Assembly (NCBI RefSeq): GCF_024323335.1
Contig: NC_066581.1
Coordinates: 351,172,409-351,236,408 of the forward strand
Source: Lathyrus oleraceus
Lineage: Eukaryota; Streptophyta; Magnoliopsida; Fabales; Fabaceae
Length of the DNA: 64,000 nucleotides
Reading direction: 5' to 3'
The notes under the pieces are model-generated. The model saw only the letters and a program-made list of their open reading frames with translations. It ran no database searches and was not told the DNA's origin. A program made the position numbers and the translations under genes. This document shows, piece by piece, positions 21,524 to 33,631 of the stretch. Numbering within the stretch: the stretch's first letter is position 1; each line of letters opens with the position of its first letter.

Positions 21524-24500
21524 TGTAGCGGTGTATTCGACGCTATATGATTTATTGATTAAACCATAAGCAAAGCATACAATGAATCGAGTCGCCACTG
21601 CACTTTTATTTATCCTAAGGACTGGTTAAAAAGCGAACAAAAACCTAAGAAGTTTTACACGTAGAAAACCAATAAAAAGATCAGAGAGTCTGGGTAAGAG
21701 GTAAATTACGCAATGGGAAGGTGTTAGGCACCCATCACGTCCTAGGTACTCCTAGGGAGCCCTTTTCACACTTGTTGTATAAAAATGTTTATTTGTTTTG
21801 ACATATTGTGCAAACATGAATGGGATGATGAGAAAAGAATATACAAGTTAGTTATTTTTTGTGTTTGAACGGATGAACCCGTTGCCTACGTACCTTCCAT
21901 CAAAGGTAAGGATCAAAACGCCGTAGTTCGGCTAAAAGATTTCCAAAAATTAGTGAGTTCATTTTAAAACACAAGCATTAAGGCTTTTCATTACCAATGG
22001 GAGAAAACTCAACCTGAATCAACAATCCACCATGCGAGGACGACTTCAACATACTAGTGAGGGGTTAACCCTATAATAAGTATGGAAGACTTACAATCAA
22101 CTCACTAAGGATAAGGTAAGATTTACATCAACCACTATGGTAATTAAAACCTAAGGCTAATGCATGAAAACATATTAACAGTGGACAAGGCCACAAAACA
22201 ATTGAATGTGTGAGGTTAATTGATTATGAGTATTCACAAAATATGGTCAAGGTATGATTAAGATTGATTCAAAGAAGTGTTATGAAAAGTGAAGTTTGAA
22301 AAGTCAAGGACTTATGGTCCAAGTTTCTAATTTGAAAAGAGATGAGAATGTTTGCACAACATGCATTTACAAGTTTTTAAAAGTCAACAAGTGAAAAGGG
22401 GTTTTGAAACAAAAAGGGTGTGGATGATGGAATGTAAAACTCCCTAGAAGTTCACCTCTTGAAATCATATAGAAGATGATTCAAGTGTGTCCTTAGGAAT
22501 GAGGCAACAAAGCAAGTAAGGAAATAAAAGCAAGGTGATACCGGATGCCATCAATGGACTTATACCAATCTCATAAACAAAAGCGGATACCGGATACCAA
22601 TAAATGGATTTACACCAATCTCCTAAAACAAAAACAATGATACCGGATGCCATCAATGGACTTATACCAATCTCACAAAGCAAAAGCGGATATCGGATAC
22701 CAATAAATGGGTTTACACCAATCTCCTAAGGTAAAATAAAACTTGGATGTCAGATGCCAATCTATCTAGACTTATACCAACCTCCAAAGGATGATCATGG
22801 GAGTACAAATGCCAACAACATGGTCTTACAATTGCATCCTCACATATAACAAACAAACAAGCATTTAAGCAATGGACATGAGTAGCCAAGTGAGATGGTC
22901 TTACACTCTATCCCTTCCAAATCATAGGAACAATGGCCAATGAATGGACTTACAGTTGTCCTCAATGGGTAAACTCAAACAAACCACAAGGGTATGCAAT
23001 AATGATCATGCTATAATGAACAATTAATGATGATAAATGCACAAAGGCAATCAAGCAAATATGTACAAATGCAACAAACAATCAATCAAACAAAGTCATT
23101 TAGCACCCACTATAACCAAACAATCAGGCTCAATCAAAGGGTTAGACTTAAAAAGTCAACTGGAATAGGGTAAATGGTGCTCTTAACCTTGACATTGAGA
23201 GCCAAGGTGAAGCAGATGAAAGGATATGAGGGGTGTGCCTCATCACTCTTATCCCTGGTCAAGGAGAGCATTGAATATCAGAAGGTGTGGGAGTTCAGAA
23301 AGATGGAACTCTCTCCACAAATTAAAGACTCGATAGATCTTGGGTTTTTACTCACTATGTATCAACACATGTGGTGTGAGCAAGGTGAGTGACTCACAGA
23401 ATAGTAGGAGATAGGCTACATATCTCTTTTGTCTACCAATTGCCTCACATGAGGTCTTTTCCTGCTTGGGGACAAAGTTAAACAATCACAAACATTGCCT
23501 CTTAAGGAGGACTTCAGGCAGGTGCCTGGCTAAGTAACAAGCCAGGTCTTCCAGACTACATGGAGACAAGAGAGTCTACCTCAATGCTTAAGCAAAGCAA
23601 AGCAATAGCAAGTTCTCGAAGGAACTAAAGCAACTATGGTACCTCTTGGAGATGCAGCTCTGGTTTTCGTGCGAATCAAGCCTCCAATTGCAAAAACAGA
23701 TGGCCTATGATGTTGTAAAGGATGAATGCAAGTGGAATCTTAGCTCAGTAGTGCTTGATGATGAGGAAACTTCAAAATGCCATGGATGAGCAAGGTTCCA
23801 ACAGTCGCGATTTAGCCAAGTTCTTCCGTAATTCTCCTTCAACAGTTGTCCAATTATACCTGCCAATGATAAACACTACAAGAACAAGCACGAAGCACAG
23901 TGAAATTTGATGAATCAAAGTGAAAAATGTGTGAGAAAAGTTGAGAGAATTTTTGGAGATTTTTGATTTGGATCTGAAATTCTGATTGTGGATGCTGAAT
24001 TTCTGTTATGATTAAGGCTATATAGTCCTGTTAATCCAACTGTTAAACATGATTAAGCAAATTGGAAATGGATTAGTGAGATGCTCATGTTATGTCATTT
24101 GGCCAAAATGCCCCTTTTTCAATTTGAACCAATGGAACAGTGCAATTCATGTTTAAGCAAACCCAATTTTCTGTTTGAAAGCCATTTGAATTGATTTGGC
24201 ATGAAAATTGCATGTACTTTTCAAATTCATTATTTTTCCCACCAAAACTTAATTGGTTCACTTGAAAAATGACCTTTTTATGTGATGCTTTTTGATGAAA
24301 TGTGATGATGGATCATGATAGTTCATGTCAAATGGGATTTGCTCAAAAAAGAATCACCCAATTTGGCCAAATGGTTCAAGAGTTATGCCTCCTTGAAGTT
24401 CAACTTTTTCTGAAAATGATTTGATCATAACTTGCCAACCACACATGAGAAATGAGTATTCTTGGACTTTTTGGAAAGGTGAGAGCAAGATCTTCAACTT

Positions 24501-25088
24501 TCATGTTGGAAAAAATTTGATTTGAAGCTTGCTTGATGATGTAAAGTTGAGGAGAAGGACTTTCCATTTTGGGCAGTTGAAAATTACAGGTCTTTACTAT
24601 TTTGGGAAACTTTTTGTCTGACCTCAAGTCCTTCACTGTGGATGTTTGACAGGTTATATGAGGCTTGTATGGACATGAAATAGACCTTTCCAACCATCTC
24701 ACACCCTCAAATCCCTGATTAAATGCACAGTTGACCACAATTGACTTTGCTAGGGTTTTGGTTGACTGAGCCATGTTCTGCTGAATTTCAAGTCTCTACC
24801 ACTTGAGATCTTGATACCAAATGATGTCACAACTCATATGAACTCTTAATGAATGATCATGGTGCCCAAATTCTTGAAGAATGGCCACCATCCATTGCTC
24901 AATGAATGATTTGACTGTCTTGACCTAGTTTGCTTCATCTGCAAGTAACATGGTTAGATGACAATATTTTTGTACTTTTGATAACCCACCCACTAGGAGG
25001 GAGGCAAGGTGTACAATGATCCTTGAGGCAAATGAATGATATGATATGATATGATGAGGGATCTTAGGGCAAAAATTGGGGTCTCACA
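21524..25088 (-). repeat. 5' LTR of element C, 3565 bp
   Basis: Partner of 10698-14336. The end at 25088 reads GTCTCACA, a substitution in the usual GTCTTACA. It lacks 74 bp near 24975 present in the other LTR; the missing block lies between two short TTTTG/GATAACCCAC-type matches, so slippage or a small deletion is likely. It contains the same 55-60-bp array (about 22535-22730). Confidence 0.9.
21589..21756 (-). promoter_or_regulatory. LTR 3' module in C, right LTR
   Basis: Hairpin CCTAGG-AGTA-CCTAGG (21756-21741), AATAAA (21610-21605) and TGGCGACTC (21597-21589), as in the left LTR. Confidence 0.6.
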
Positions 25089-27725
25089 ATAACCTAATTG
25101 AACTAAAATCTCAAATAAATCTCAAATCAATTAATAAATTGATGAGAATATTTTTCATAGATCTATCATCATTCAAAGAGGTTGGAAAAATATTTTTGTA
25201 TTTTTTGGATATCAAAAACTAATTAAAATGAATTAAAAATAACCAGAAAAGAGAAAATTACTAAAAAAATAGCAAATGATAAAATAAAAAATATTAAAAA
25301 TCATTTTTAGAAACTAGAAATTAAAAGAGAAATAATGCAATTGGTCCCATAATTTTTGGACCAATAATGAGAGAGATATGAATTTTAGAAATAAAATGGA
25401 ATTAAAAGAAATAAAAGAAAACAAAATCAGAAATTAAAAAAAGAGAAAAAACACGGAGCGTTGGATGATAGCTCATTAATTGAGCTGGCACATCACATGG
25501 CTCCTGAGCGCGTGTCCACCAAACACCAAGGTCAATGCAATCACACCTAGCCATTAATTAGGTCATAACACTGAGTGGATCAGATTGAATCTAGAAAACG
25601 CAATGGACGGTCCTGATCTGATCTGGAGACCAGACGGTGGCCAGCGCCACCGTCTTCTTCGGCCAACCTCCGACCAAACTAGAATTTGCAGAAATTAAAA
25701 CATCAACCAAAATGCACGATCCAGGTACCATTCGAAAGCTTGGGTGATGTACATCACCCCTGTACCACTCAATTCCACTCTAGATTTCTAGATTGAGTGA
25801 AATCAGAGGTGGAAATTCTGTGGTGTTCAAGTGAACTCAATGATTTTCAAAAATTGAAAGCACAATAATGTTGCCTCTATGTAGAGGACTTCAGATCACA
25901 CAATAACAAAGCAAATGGAACAATGTATGAGCTGGTTCGAAGCAAAATGCAGTTGAGGAAAACCTTTGAATTATGAGGAATTGAGTCAAGATCCTTGGGT
26001 TCTTTTGCAAATAGAAAGCTCTATGGATCAAGGTGAAGAGGTCTAGGAACTTTTAGATCTAAGAAAACAGTCGAGGAAACTGAATTCTAGATCTGAAACT
26101 TGAGAGAAAAAAGAGAGAGTTCCTTTGGTGTGAGGGTGAGATTTCAATTGCACAGCATGTAGGGCGCCTTAAGGTTGAGAAATTATGAAGCCAAGGCCTT
26201 GTATTTATAGATGAAGGGAGCTGCAAGCATGATCAAAATCGTGTGCATGGGAGAAAAGGGCCTCCATGCATGGGCCTGTACAGGCGCATGGAGGGCCCAA
26301 TTCTGATTGGAATTGCAAGCTATTACCAAATTAAGATGAAATGGACGTGCAGAAATGAGGTCATAAGCTTATGCAATGTATTTTCAATGAGTTTCCAAAA
26401 ATGCACCTAATCTTTCCCCTCTTCGAAAATGATGCTTCCAAACATAAAACATAGCCTTATGGATAATGGTTGGAAAGCTTGTTGTATAAGGAACAAATTC
26501 TATGTTGATCAAAACTACAATTGGGCCTTGGAAATTAATGAAAATTGAGCTTGAAGTGTAGGGTGCAAAACATGCATATGTGAAATTTCCAAAATTGACC
26601 AATGTTCAAACCCTTCTATTTCAATGATGCAAGCTCCAAATGACAAAATATTCAACATGAAAGTTATATATCTTTTCAATTAAATAAATTTGGACTTAAA
26701 TTTTGCATCATTTGGAGTTTTTATGAAGAAGTTATGGGCACTTGAATTGGACTTTTTCACATTTCAATGCATTTGGTCCAAAGTGACCTATAATGTTTTG
26801 CATTATCACATGTATTTCTTTTACGATTTTGTAATTTTGCTCAACATAACATTTTAATTAGACACAACAATATTTCCAATTCATTAATTCCCACCTCAAG
26901 ATCATGAAAAATGAAGGAGTTATGTCCTTGGGAAGGTGACCCTAAATTAGGGTTTCAGTCAAAATGACCTATAGTGTCTTGGAATGGATGATGACCTTCC
27001 AAGCTTCAAATCCATTTTTGATGAACATGAAAGTTGTTCCTATTGTCCTTACAAACATTTATTCTCTTGGGGTCATCTCCATTTGACTAACACATAAAAC
27101 GTTAGGTCTCAGTGCATTTCAAAATAGTCAAATGAATTGACTGATCAACTTCTCAAGTCCACACCTCATATCTTGATGAATTGATGATTGAGTACACTCA
27201 AATAAGTTTAAATATGCATGAAATGATGAATGAAAGAACTTCCCTTGATTTTATTTGACCATGGGCTGAGGTTGCTTCATGAGCAAGGCACAGTTGATGA
27301 ACAGATGAATTAGGGTTTCCTTGGAAAACAAACCTCAAGCCCCTTGCTTTGCTTTGATAAAAATGATGAATTGAGATACTTGGGAGGCATATTTGAGGGA
27401 TGAGAGCTTTGGGAACCATTGCCATGTTTGCTTTCATCTTCTCTTGACCATATCATTGCACAAAGGATCTCTTAGAAGCTTTAAACCTTGTGACTGCTCA
27501 AGCTACAAACAAAAGATGTTAGTGACATATTTTTGTGCTTTTGGTTAGTGAATAAGATGAGAGAAGCAATAATATACAATTCAAGCATGCTTGGTGATCT
27601 CAAACCACTCACAAGAGGTCCCACCCAAAGGCAAAGGGAACCAAGATGCTTATGATCCTTGAGGCTATGCAAATGCAATGTTATTATGCCATGAGGGATC
27701 TTAGGGCCAAAATTAGGGTCTTACA
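25089..27725 (-). repeat. Ogre solo LTR B, segment 2
   Basis: Continues LTR B after the C insertion: AATCTCAAATCAATTAATAAATTGATGAGA aligns with LTR A near 4735, and later parts follow LTR A to the TGTAAGACCC start (27725). A TATA box is at 26201-26210. It has no ORF of substance. The first bases (ATAAC) may be one half of the duplication made by C; the other half is lost. Confidence 0.85.
26201..26210 (-). promoter_or_regulatory. TATA box in LTR B
   Basis: Minus-strand CTATAAATAC about 1.52 kb from the LTR start, the same place as in LTR A. Confidence 0.5.
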
Positions 27726-27730
27726 ACTGG
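27726..27730. repeat. Target site duplication of solo LTR B, right (ACTGG)
   Basis: Matches 8453-8457 exactly and restores the interrupted ACCGGTTACTGGGTAG unit of the 3' UTR of A. Confidence 0.9.
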
Positions 27731-29629
27731 GTAGAAGGCCACAAAATCCGCTGGGGAAAGATGGACAATTACTGGTTACTGAGAAATTGAACAACTAAAC
27801 CATAGGGAACTGCAGGGGATAACAAGAAAGGAAGTCAGTCTAAGAACAAACTAGAAAGACACAATCAAACAAGACTCAACCTGATGAGGAGATAACTCAG
27901 GGGAGTAATTCCCATCCCAATACACACTTGGGGAGGAAACTGAAACAAATACCATCCACGAGGACATAACTCGGTGGGGAATAAAGAAGGAAAGATAGAT
28001 ACTTTCTGCCTATGAGGCTGACTCTATATGGAGAGATCAGACACAAACATCTGCTTGGGGAAGAACATTTCACCAATAGCAGCAGATAACAAGCAAAGAT
28101 ATATGGCAAAGAAATGCAATCATGAATATTTGAATGCTATGATTATGCATGTATATGATTTGTGTATGATTAATGCTGACAAACAGACATGTCTAACACA
28201 AACAAGTCCGAGAATCACGACCGGACACTCGGTAAACGTCTCGACAAGAATGGCAAAGCCTATTGGAGAACTCAACTTGGGAACAACCCGAGCAAGATGA
28301 AAATAAATCATCATGGATATCAAACCCTATTCCAAAGCTACACTCACTGAGGATACAAAGAAGATGTATTCAGGAGAAGCGAAAGAAGATAATCAAACAA
28401 AGAACTCAAACTCTGGTGGGGATTGTCTCTAGAATAAGAGTAAACACGGGAAGACGTCAACCACAATTGGGGATAGGCAAAGTCAAAGCTTCCAATTGCA
28501 AGAGGTAACACTCTGCACAGGAAAAGTCTTCCAGGAGCAACAATCTTGACATAAGGAAGACGCAGAAAATATGTCCGGGAGTTTCCATCCACTCTCTCGG
28601 GGATAGGTGGTTAAAACACAATAAGATCCACCGGAGAAGAAACTCTACCGGGGAAGCTTATCAAGGGATGATATGAAACTCTGTGGGGAACAACCACCAA
28701 CCAGATGCACATCAAACAAAACACTCCATTCTATCTGCTGGAGAGGAAACTCTGCAAAAGGGGAAAAAATAGCATTGTGCTCCACTAGGGAAGGAAATAA
28801 ACATCTTCAACACCAGCTTTCAATGCTAGAAGAAATCTTCAGACCCGGAGAAGATACCATCATCAAACTCGGATCAGGCACCCTACTGGGGACAGGCTGC
28901 AAATGTTCTCAAAGGAATTACCCTGGTGGAGGACATTGGAAATGAATCCTTCGTCAACAAACGACATGCTAGGGATGAAAAGGGAAACAAGCCCTTCATC
29001 GATTGCTCTAGGCAACTTTCTGCTGAGGAGACAATTATCTGGAAAGATAGCTCTGCAGGGAACACATGCTTACTCTGTTGGGGACTTCTACTCATGCTGG
29101 GGAAAGACAAACCTCCTCGTGAGTAGAATAGCATATCAACTTTTATCAATCTATAAGGGATTTTAGGTCAGTCCACACAAGGGATGACAACCATATAATT
29201 GATAAAACACAAATGCTAGTGCCTGATATAGAGGGATACACGTCTCCAAAAGATCCAGGCAAGAACTGGAACAGAAGGGATCATCCACGGATCAACCATA
29301 CAACCAATCATGGATTCGCTAAGACTATGCGGAGGAAACAAGCGTGTATTCACAAACAAACTATCCGGGAATACGTTGGATGAACATCCACAAATTCTGC
29401 TAGGGGAAAGCAATCCAATAAGATAGATCAATCCACTATCATCAAAGAGAACTTCTCAGATCATATTCTTTGGGAAGCTGATGATGTACTATTCTTTCAG
29501 CGCTCGCTGGGGAGACAACTTGAAAGCTAATGAAGAGGATATAAAAATGCCAGAATATGAACAAATGTCTTACCCTTTGGTGATCATACTTTCCTTGGGA
29601 AAGCGCTGAGGACATCCCACTTATCCTTT
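27726..29629 (-). other. Ogre A 3' UTR, proximal part
   Basis: Untranslated, repeat-rich sequence homologous to 16820-18290 of C: shared blocks AGGACATA(A/T)CTC, GACTCTATATGGAGAGAT and CTGGGGA-type units. Short frames are numerous but lie in degenerate repeats, and I regard none as a gene. Confidence 0.7.
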
Positions 29630-29945
29630 CAGTCATTGTGAATATTCATTTTGTTTAAAACAATTTATTTATGAAATCTTTATTTGTTTAAAACAATGAT
29701 ATTTATCAATTAAAACATGTAAACATTTGTTAAACAGAAACAAATAAGAGTGCAAAGAATTGGATCAAGGCTCAATTTTATTTAAAGGAATGGTAGTCCG
29801 CAAATGGCGAGACTCCATGGATCTTTAAAAATTTGAAATTGGTGATATACATGGAAAAAGGGCTACATTGAACATAATGACCGTTTCTCCACCAATTCTG
29901 AATCCACTGTATTCGAAACTTTAGTTGATGATGACTGAGCGAGAA
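29630..29945 (+). repeat. Inverted copy of intron/pol-exon junction in 3' UTR of A
   Basis: Counterpart of 18297-18610, plus strand. It begins with TTCATTTTGTTTAAAAC (about 29645), and about 220 bp later CATTGAACATAATGACCG gives IEHNDRFSTNSESTVFE, matching the start of pol exon 2 in sense. Presence in both A and C at the same place shows it was in their common ancestor. Confidence 0.6.
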
Positions 29946-30017
29946 TCTTTGACAGACAACAGCTGTAGAACAAAGTCTTGTCAGGATGCAGTTACTTGCC
30001 AAATCCCTAATTTTGGC

Positions 30018-30169
30018 CTAGATTGCCCCAGGGTGAGGTACTCAATCTAGTGGGATATATATATCTTTTTTTTCATGTCTCTAACTTTTGCCTGGATCTC
30101 CCTTTCGGGTTTTCAATCCACCGAGACGCTCATTTTTACCTAAGTCGCCCTTTCGGGTTTTCAACTTAG
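30018..30169 (-). other. Conserved stem-loop series after integrase (A)
   Basis: HP1 30169-30140 (CTAAGTTG/CGACTTAG around CCC-GAAA-GGG), HP2 30119-30094 (GGATTG/AGATCC around CCC-GAAA-GGG), HP3 30050-30018 (CTAGATTG/CAATCTAG). It begins about 20 nt after the integrase stop codon. Confidence 0.55.
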
Positions 30170-30190
30170 CGAGCAATTCTGTTTTTATTT

Positions 30191-31501
30191 TTATGCGAAG
30201 TATTTCTTGACTGCATCTGAATTCACAGGACGAGTGAAATCCTCCTCATCCATAGTTGTAAGCAACAAAGCACCGTCTGAAAAGGCTCTCTTAACAACGT
30301 ATGAACCTTCATAGTTTGGAGTCCACATGCCCCTGGAATCGGGCGCGAAAAACAAGACTTTCTTGAGCACGAGGTCACCTTCTCGGAACACACGAGGCTT
30401 GACCTTCTTATCAAAGGCTTTCTTCATCCTCTGCTGATACAAATGACCATGGCACATGGCAGTTAATCTCTTTTCCTCAATCAAATTCAATTGGTCATAA
30501 CGACTCTGAACCCATTCAGCCTCAGTCAACTTGGCTTCCATCAAGACTCTCGTTGATGGAATCTCAACCTCTACAGGGAGAACAACCTCCATGCCATATA
30601 CAAGAGAGAAAGGGGTTGCCCCTGTTGAAGTGCAGACGGATGTACGATAGCCATGCAAAGCAAATGGCAGCATCTCATGCCAATCTTTGTACGTAACAAC
30701 CATCTTCTGGATAATCTTCTTGATGTTCTTGTTAGCAGCTTCAACAGCCACATTCATCTTGGGTCTATAGGGAGAAGAATTATGACGTTCAATCTTGAAC
30801 TCGCTACACAACTCTTTCATCATCTTATTGTTCAAGTTAGATCCATTATCAGTAATGATCTTGTCTGACACACCATATCGGCATATGAGTTGGTTCTTGA
30901 TAAACATCACAACCACCTGCCTGGTCACATTTGCATACGATGCCGCTTCGACCCACTTGGTGAAGTAATCAATAGCTACGAGAACAAAACGGTGACCATT
31001 TGACGCCTTAGGTTCAATCATGCCAATCATGTCAATTCCCCACATGGAGAAAGGCCATGGTGAGGAAATAACATTCAGAAGTGTTGGGGGAACATGAATC
31101 TTGTCCACATAAATCTGACACTTGTGGCATTTCTTCCCATACTTGTAGCAGTCGGACTGCATTGTCAGCCAATAGTAGCCTGCTCTCAACATCTTCTTAG
31201 CCATAGCATGTCCATTTGAATGAATACCAAATGAACCCTCATGGACCTCAGTCATCAACAGGTTTGCTTCGTGTCTATCCACGCATCTGAGCATAACCAT
31301 GTCAAAATTCCTCTTGTAAAGCACATCACCATTAAGGTAGAAACTGCCAGATAATCTCCTCAAAGTCTTCTTATCTTTAACAGATGCCCTAGGCGGGTAA
31401 GTCTGACTTTGAAGAAAACACTTAATATCATAGTACCACGGCTTATCGTCTTTTACCTCCTCAACGGCAAACACATGAGCTGGTCTATCCAAGCGCATCA
31501 C
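30191..31501 (-). pseudogene. pol: Ogre integrase (element A), long open frame
   Basis: Inserts element cDNA into chromosomes. The 436-codon frame has the integrase zinc finger (H87, H94 or H98, C125, C128, in VHEGSFGIHSNGH ... CHKCQ), then the catalytic core with D157 (GIDMIG), D218 (ITDNGSN) and E254 (EAANKNIKK), with 35 residues between D218 and E254 as expected for the DDE motif, and the Ogre C-terminal region (KVKPRVFREGDLVLKK). The frame is intact but is separated from RNase H by a frameshift near 31505: the peptide WNEVLNITVMRLDRP continues upstream in another frame than the RNase H end. The polyprotein is therefore broken although this domain looks whole. Confidence 0.92.
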
Positions 31502-31502
31502 A

Positions 31503-32772
31503 GTAATATTTAGAACTTCATTCCAATAATTGAAGCAAGCGTAGCGAGAGCATCCACCATCTGATTCTCATCTCGAGGAATATGATGGAAGTCAACTTTG
31601 GTAAAGAAAGTTGAAATCCTCCTCGCATAATCTCTATATGGGATGAGGCCAGGCTGAGTCGTCTCCCATTCACCCTTAATCTGATTAACAACCAGGGCTG
31701 AATCGCCATAAACATCAAGATGTTTGATCCTAAGATCAATACATTCTTCCAAACCCATAATACAAGCCTCATACTCCGCCATATTATTTGTGCATTTGAA
31801 AGTTAGCCTTGTTATAAAAGGAAAATATGTGCCTTGATGAGTAATAATCACTGCCCCAATACCATTTCCATACTGATTAACATCACCATCAAACACCATA
31901 CCCCATCAGGAACCAGGCTCTGGCCCTTCATTGAGCGTAGGCTCATCACAATTTTTCATCTTCAAATACAGAATCTCCTTATCAGGGAAGTCATATTGCA
32001 CGGACTGATAATCTTCAATTGGTTGATGCGTCAAATGATCAGCCAAGATACTACCTTTAATAGTTTTTTGAGCTCGATACTCAATATCATACTCAGATAA
32101 CAACATCTGCCAACAGGCAATTCTCCCAGTTAAAGCAGGCTTCTCAAAGATATACTTGATTGGATTCATTTTGGATATCAACCAAGTTGTATGATTCAAC
32201 ATATACTGGCGTAAGCGCTTAGCAGCCCAAGCCAAAGCACATCATGTCTTCTCAAGCATTGAGTACCGAGACTCACAGTTGGTGAACTTCTTACTCAAGT
32301 AGTATATTGCATATTCTTTCTTTCTTGATTCATCTTGCTGACCCATGACACAACCCATGGAATCATCAAGCACAGTTAAGTACATAATCAACAGTCTCCC
32401 TTCAACAGGCGGAGACAGAATCGGAGGCTCAGATAAATACTCTTTGATATTGTCGAAGGCCTTTTGGCAATCCTTGGTCCAATCATGACGCAGATCTTTC
32501 TGGAGGAGCTTGAATATAGGCGCACACGTGGCAGTCATGTGGGATATAAATCTCGAAATGTAATTCAAGCAACCAAGAAAACCTCGGACTTGCTTCTCAG
32601 TTTTGGGTGCAGGCATTTCTTGTATTGCTTTGACCTAGGCAGGATCAACCTCAATACCTCTCTCGCTGACAATAAAGCCCAATAACTTTCCGGAACGGAC
32701 TCCAAATGTACACTTGTTCGGATTCAGGTGGAGTTTGTACTTCCTCAAACGCTGGAATAGCTTCAACAAGTA
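31503..32772 (-). pseudogene. pol: Ogre RT (3' part) and RNase H, broken (element A)
   Basis: In sense: RT thumb/connection (YLLKLFQRLRKYKL, NPNKCTFGV, GFLGCLNYISRFI), RT-linked RNase H-like part (SKKFTNCESRYSMLEKT, WAAKRLRQYM, SEYDIEYRAQ), and the second, Ogre-type RNase H (VFDGDVNQYGNGIGAVI, NNMAEYEACIMGL, IYGDS-like VYGDSALV, HIPRDENQMVDALATLAS). In-frame stops sit at about 32636 (TAG replacing Lys in DPAKVKA), 32239-32241 (TGA) and 31903-31905 (TGA). The frame joins integrase through a frameshift. The catalytic palm (Y-x-DD) is not present: homology ends at 32772, where gag of D begins on the other strand. Confidence 0.9.
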
Positions 32773-32773
32773 T

Positions 32774-33631
32774 AATATGGACATGGCTCCCGATCGCATG
32801 CAGTTGAGAGCTTTATCTAAGGAAAGTAACGAATCCTTCAGGAGGTATGCCTAAAGGTGGAGAGAGTTAGCGACTTGCGTTGAGCCACCACTCTTAGACA
32901 AAGAATTGATGGAATTATTCAGGGACACCCTGCAAAGTCCATACTTCAAAAGGATGATTAGCAGCGCAGCATCAGACTTCGCTCACATAGTGATAATTGG
33001 AGAACGTGTCGAGAGTACCCTAAAAAGTGGAAGAATCCAAGGTGCTTCGAGCAACCAAGCTAGCGAGACAGAATCCCTCAGCAATTCCCAAAAGGAAGAG
33101 GATAATGAAATAAATGCAGTCATGGCAGATGTTGGGTATTCTCACAATGCACCAGCCAGACCTTATGGTTCTTCACCTTCTCAGCAATCACCATTTCCAA
33201 CACCATGTTATCCTTATAGGCAACCGACAAGGCCTAGAGCACCATTCAAGCAACCATGGACTGTTCCTTATACAAATCAAAGACCTTGTGGTCAAGGATA
33301 TCAGAATCAGCATCTGAACCAGCATAGACCTCGAAACAATATGGAAAGAAGGAATGCTCCTCTCGATCCAATTCTTATATCATACAGTCAACTTCTGCCA
33401 TATCTGATTCAAAGCTCGCTGGTGGAGCCCAAGCCTCTCAGGCCATTGTCAGAACCATACCCACCTGGATATGATCCTGATGTGCAATGTGGATATCATG
33501 TCGGAACAATAGTGCATTCAACTGAAGACTGCAATGCTTTCAAGGCTAAAGTGCAAAAATTGATCGACAAAAGGTACATATCCTTTTCAGAAGGAAGCCT
33601 GTTGGTGCACGTTAATCTCTCGTCAGAATGA
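32774..33631 (+). pseudogene. gag: gag, 5'-truncated (copy D)
   Basis: Starts abruptly at the equivalent of KYNMDMAPDRMQLRALSKES of E gag and runs to the stop at 33631 (LVHVNLSSE). An in-frame TAA at about 32850 (GYA*RWRELA, where E reads GYAQRWRELA) adds to the damage. The conserved tail carries Gln/Pro-rich repeats and a C-terminal Cys/His segment (CGYHVGTIVHSTEDC). About 96-97 percent identical to the same part of E by eye. Confidence 0.9.

Larger units (their letters stand above)
10405..25088 (-). mobile_element. Ogre element C, internally deleted, truncated tandem form
   Basis: Order on the plus strand: short leader fragment with PBS (10405-10691), LTR (10698-14336), 3' UTR (14337-18850), integrase C-terminus (18857-19195), pol exon start, intron and protease-region fragment (19322-20262), leader (20263-21498), PBS (21499-21517), LTR (21524-25088). 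In element sense the right-hand LTR is the 5' LTR. The left LTR has a polypurine tract on one side and a PBS on the other, so it serves two internal regions, the left one cut to 268 bp. ORF1, most of gag, RT, RNase H and most of integrase are missing, so the element is non-autonomous. Confidence 0.85.

Noticed and set aside
25089..25093. ATAAC as target duplication of element C
   Set aside because: The left end of C is deleted and only a loose ATAAT is near 10394, so it cannot be confirmed.
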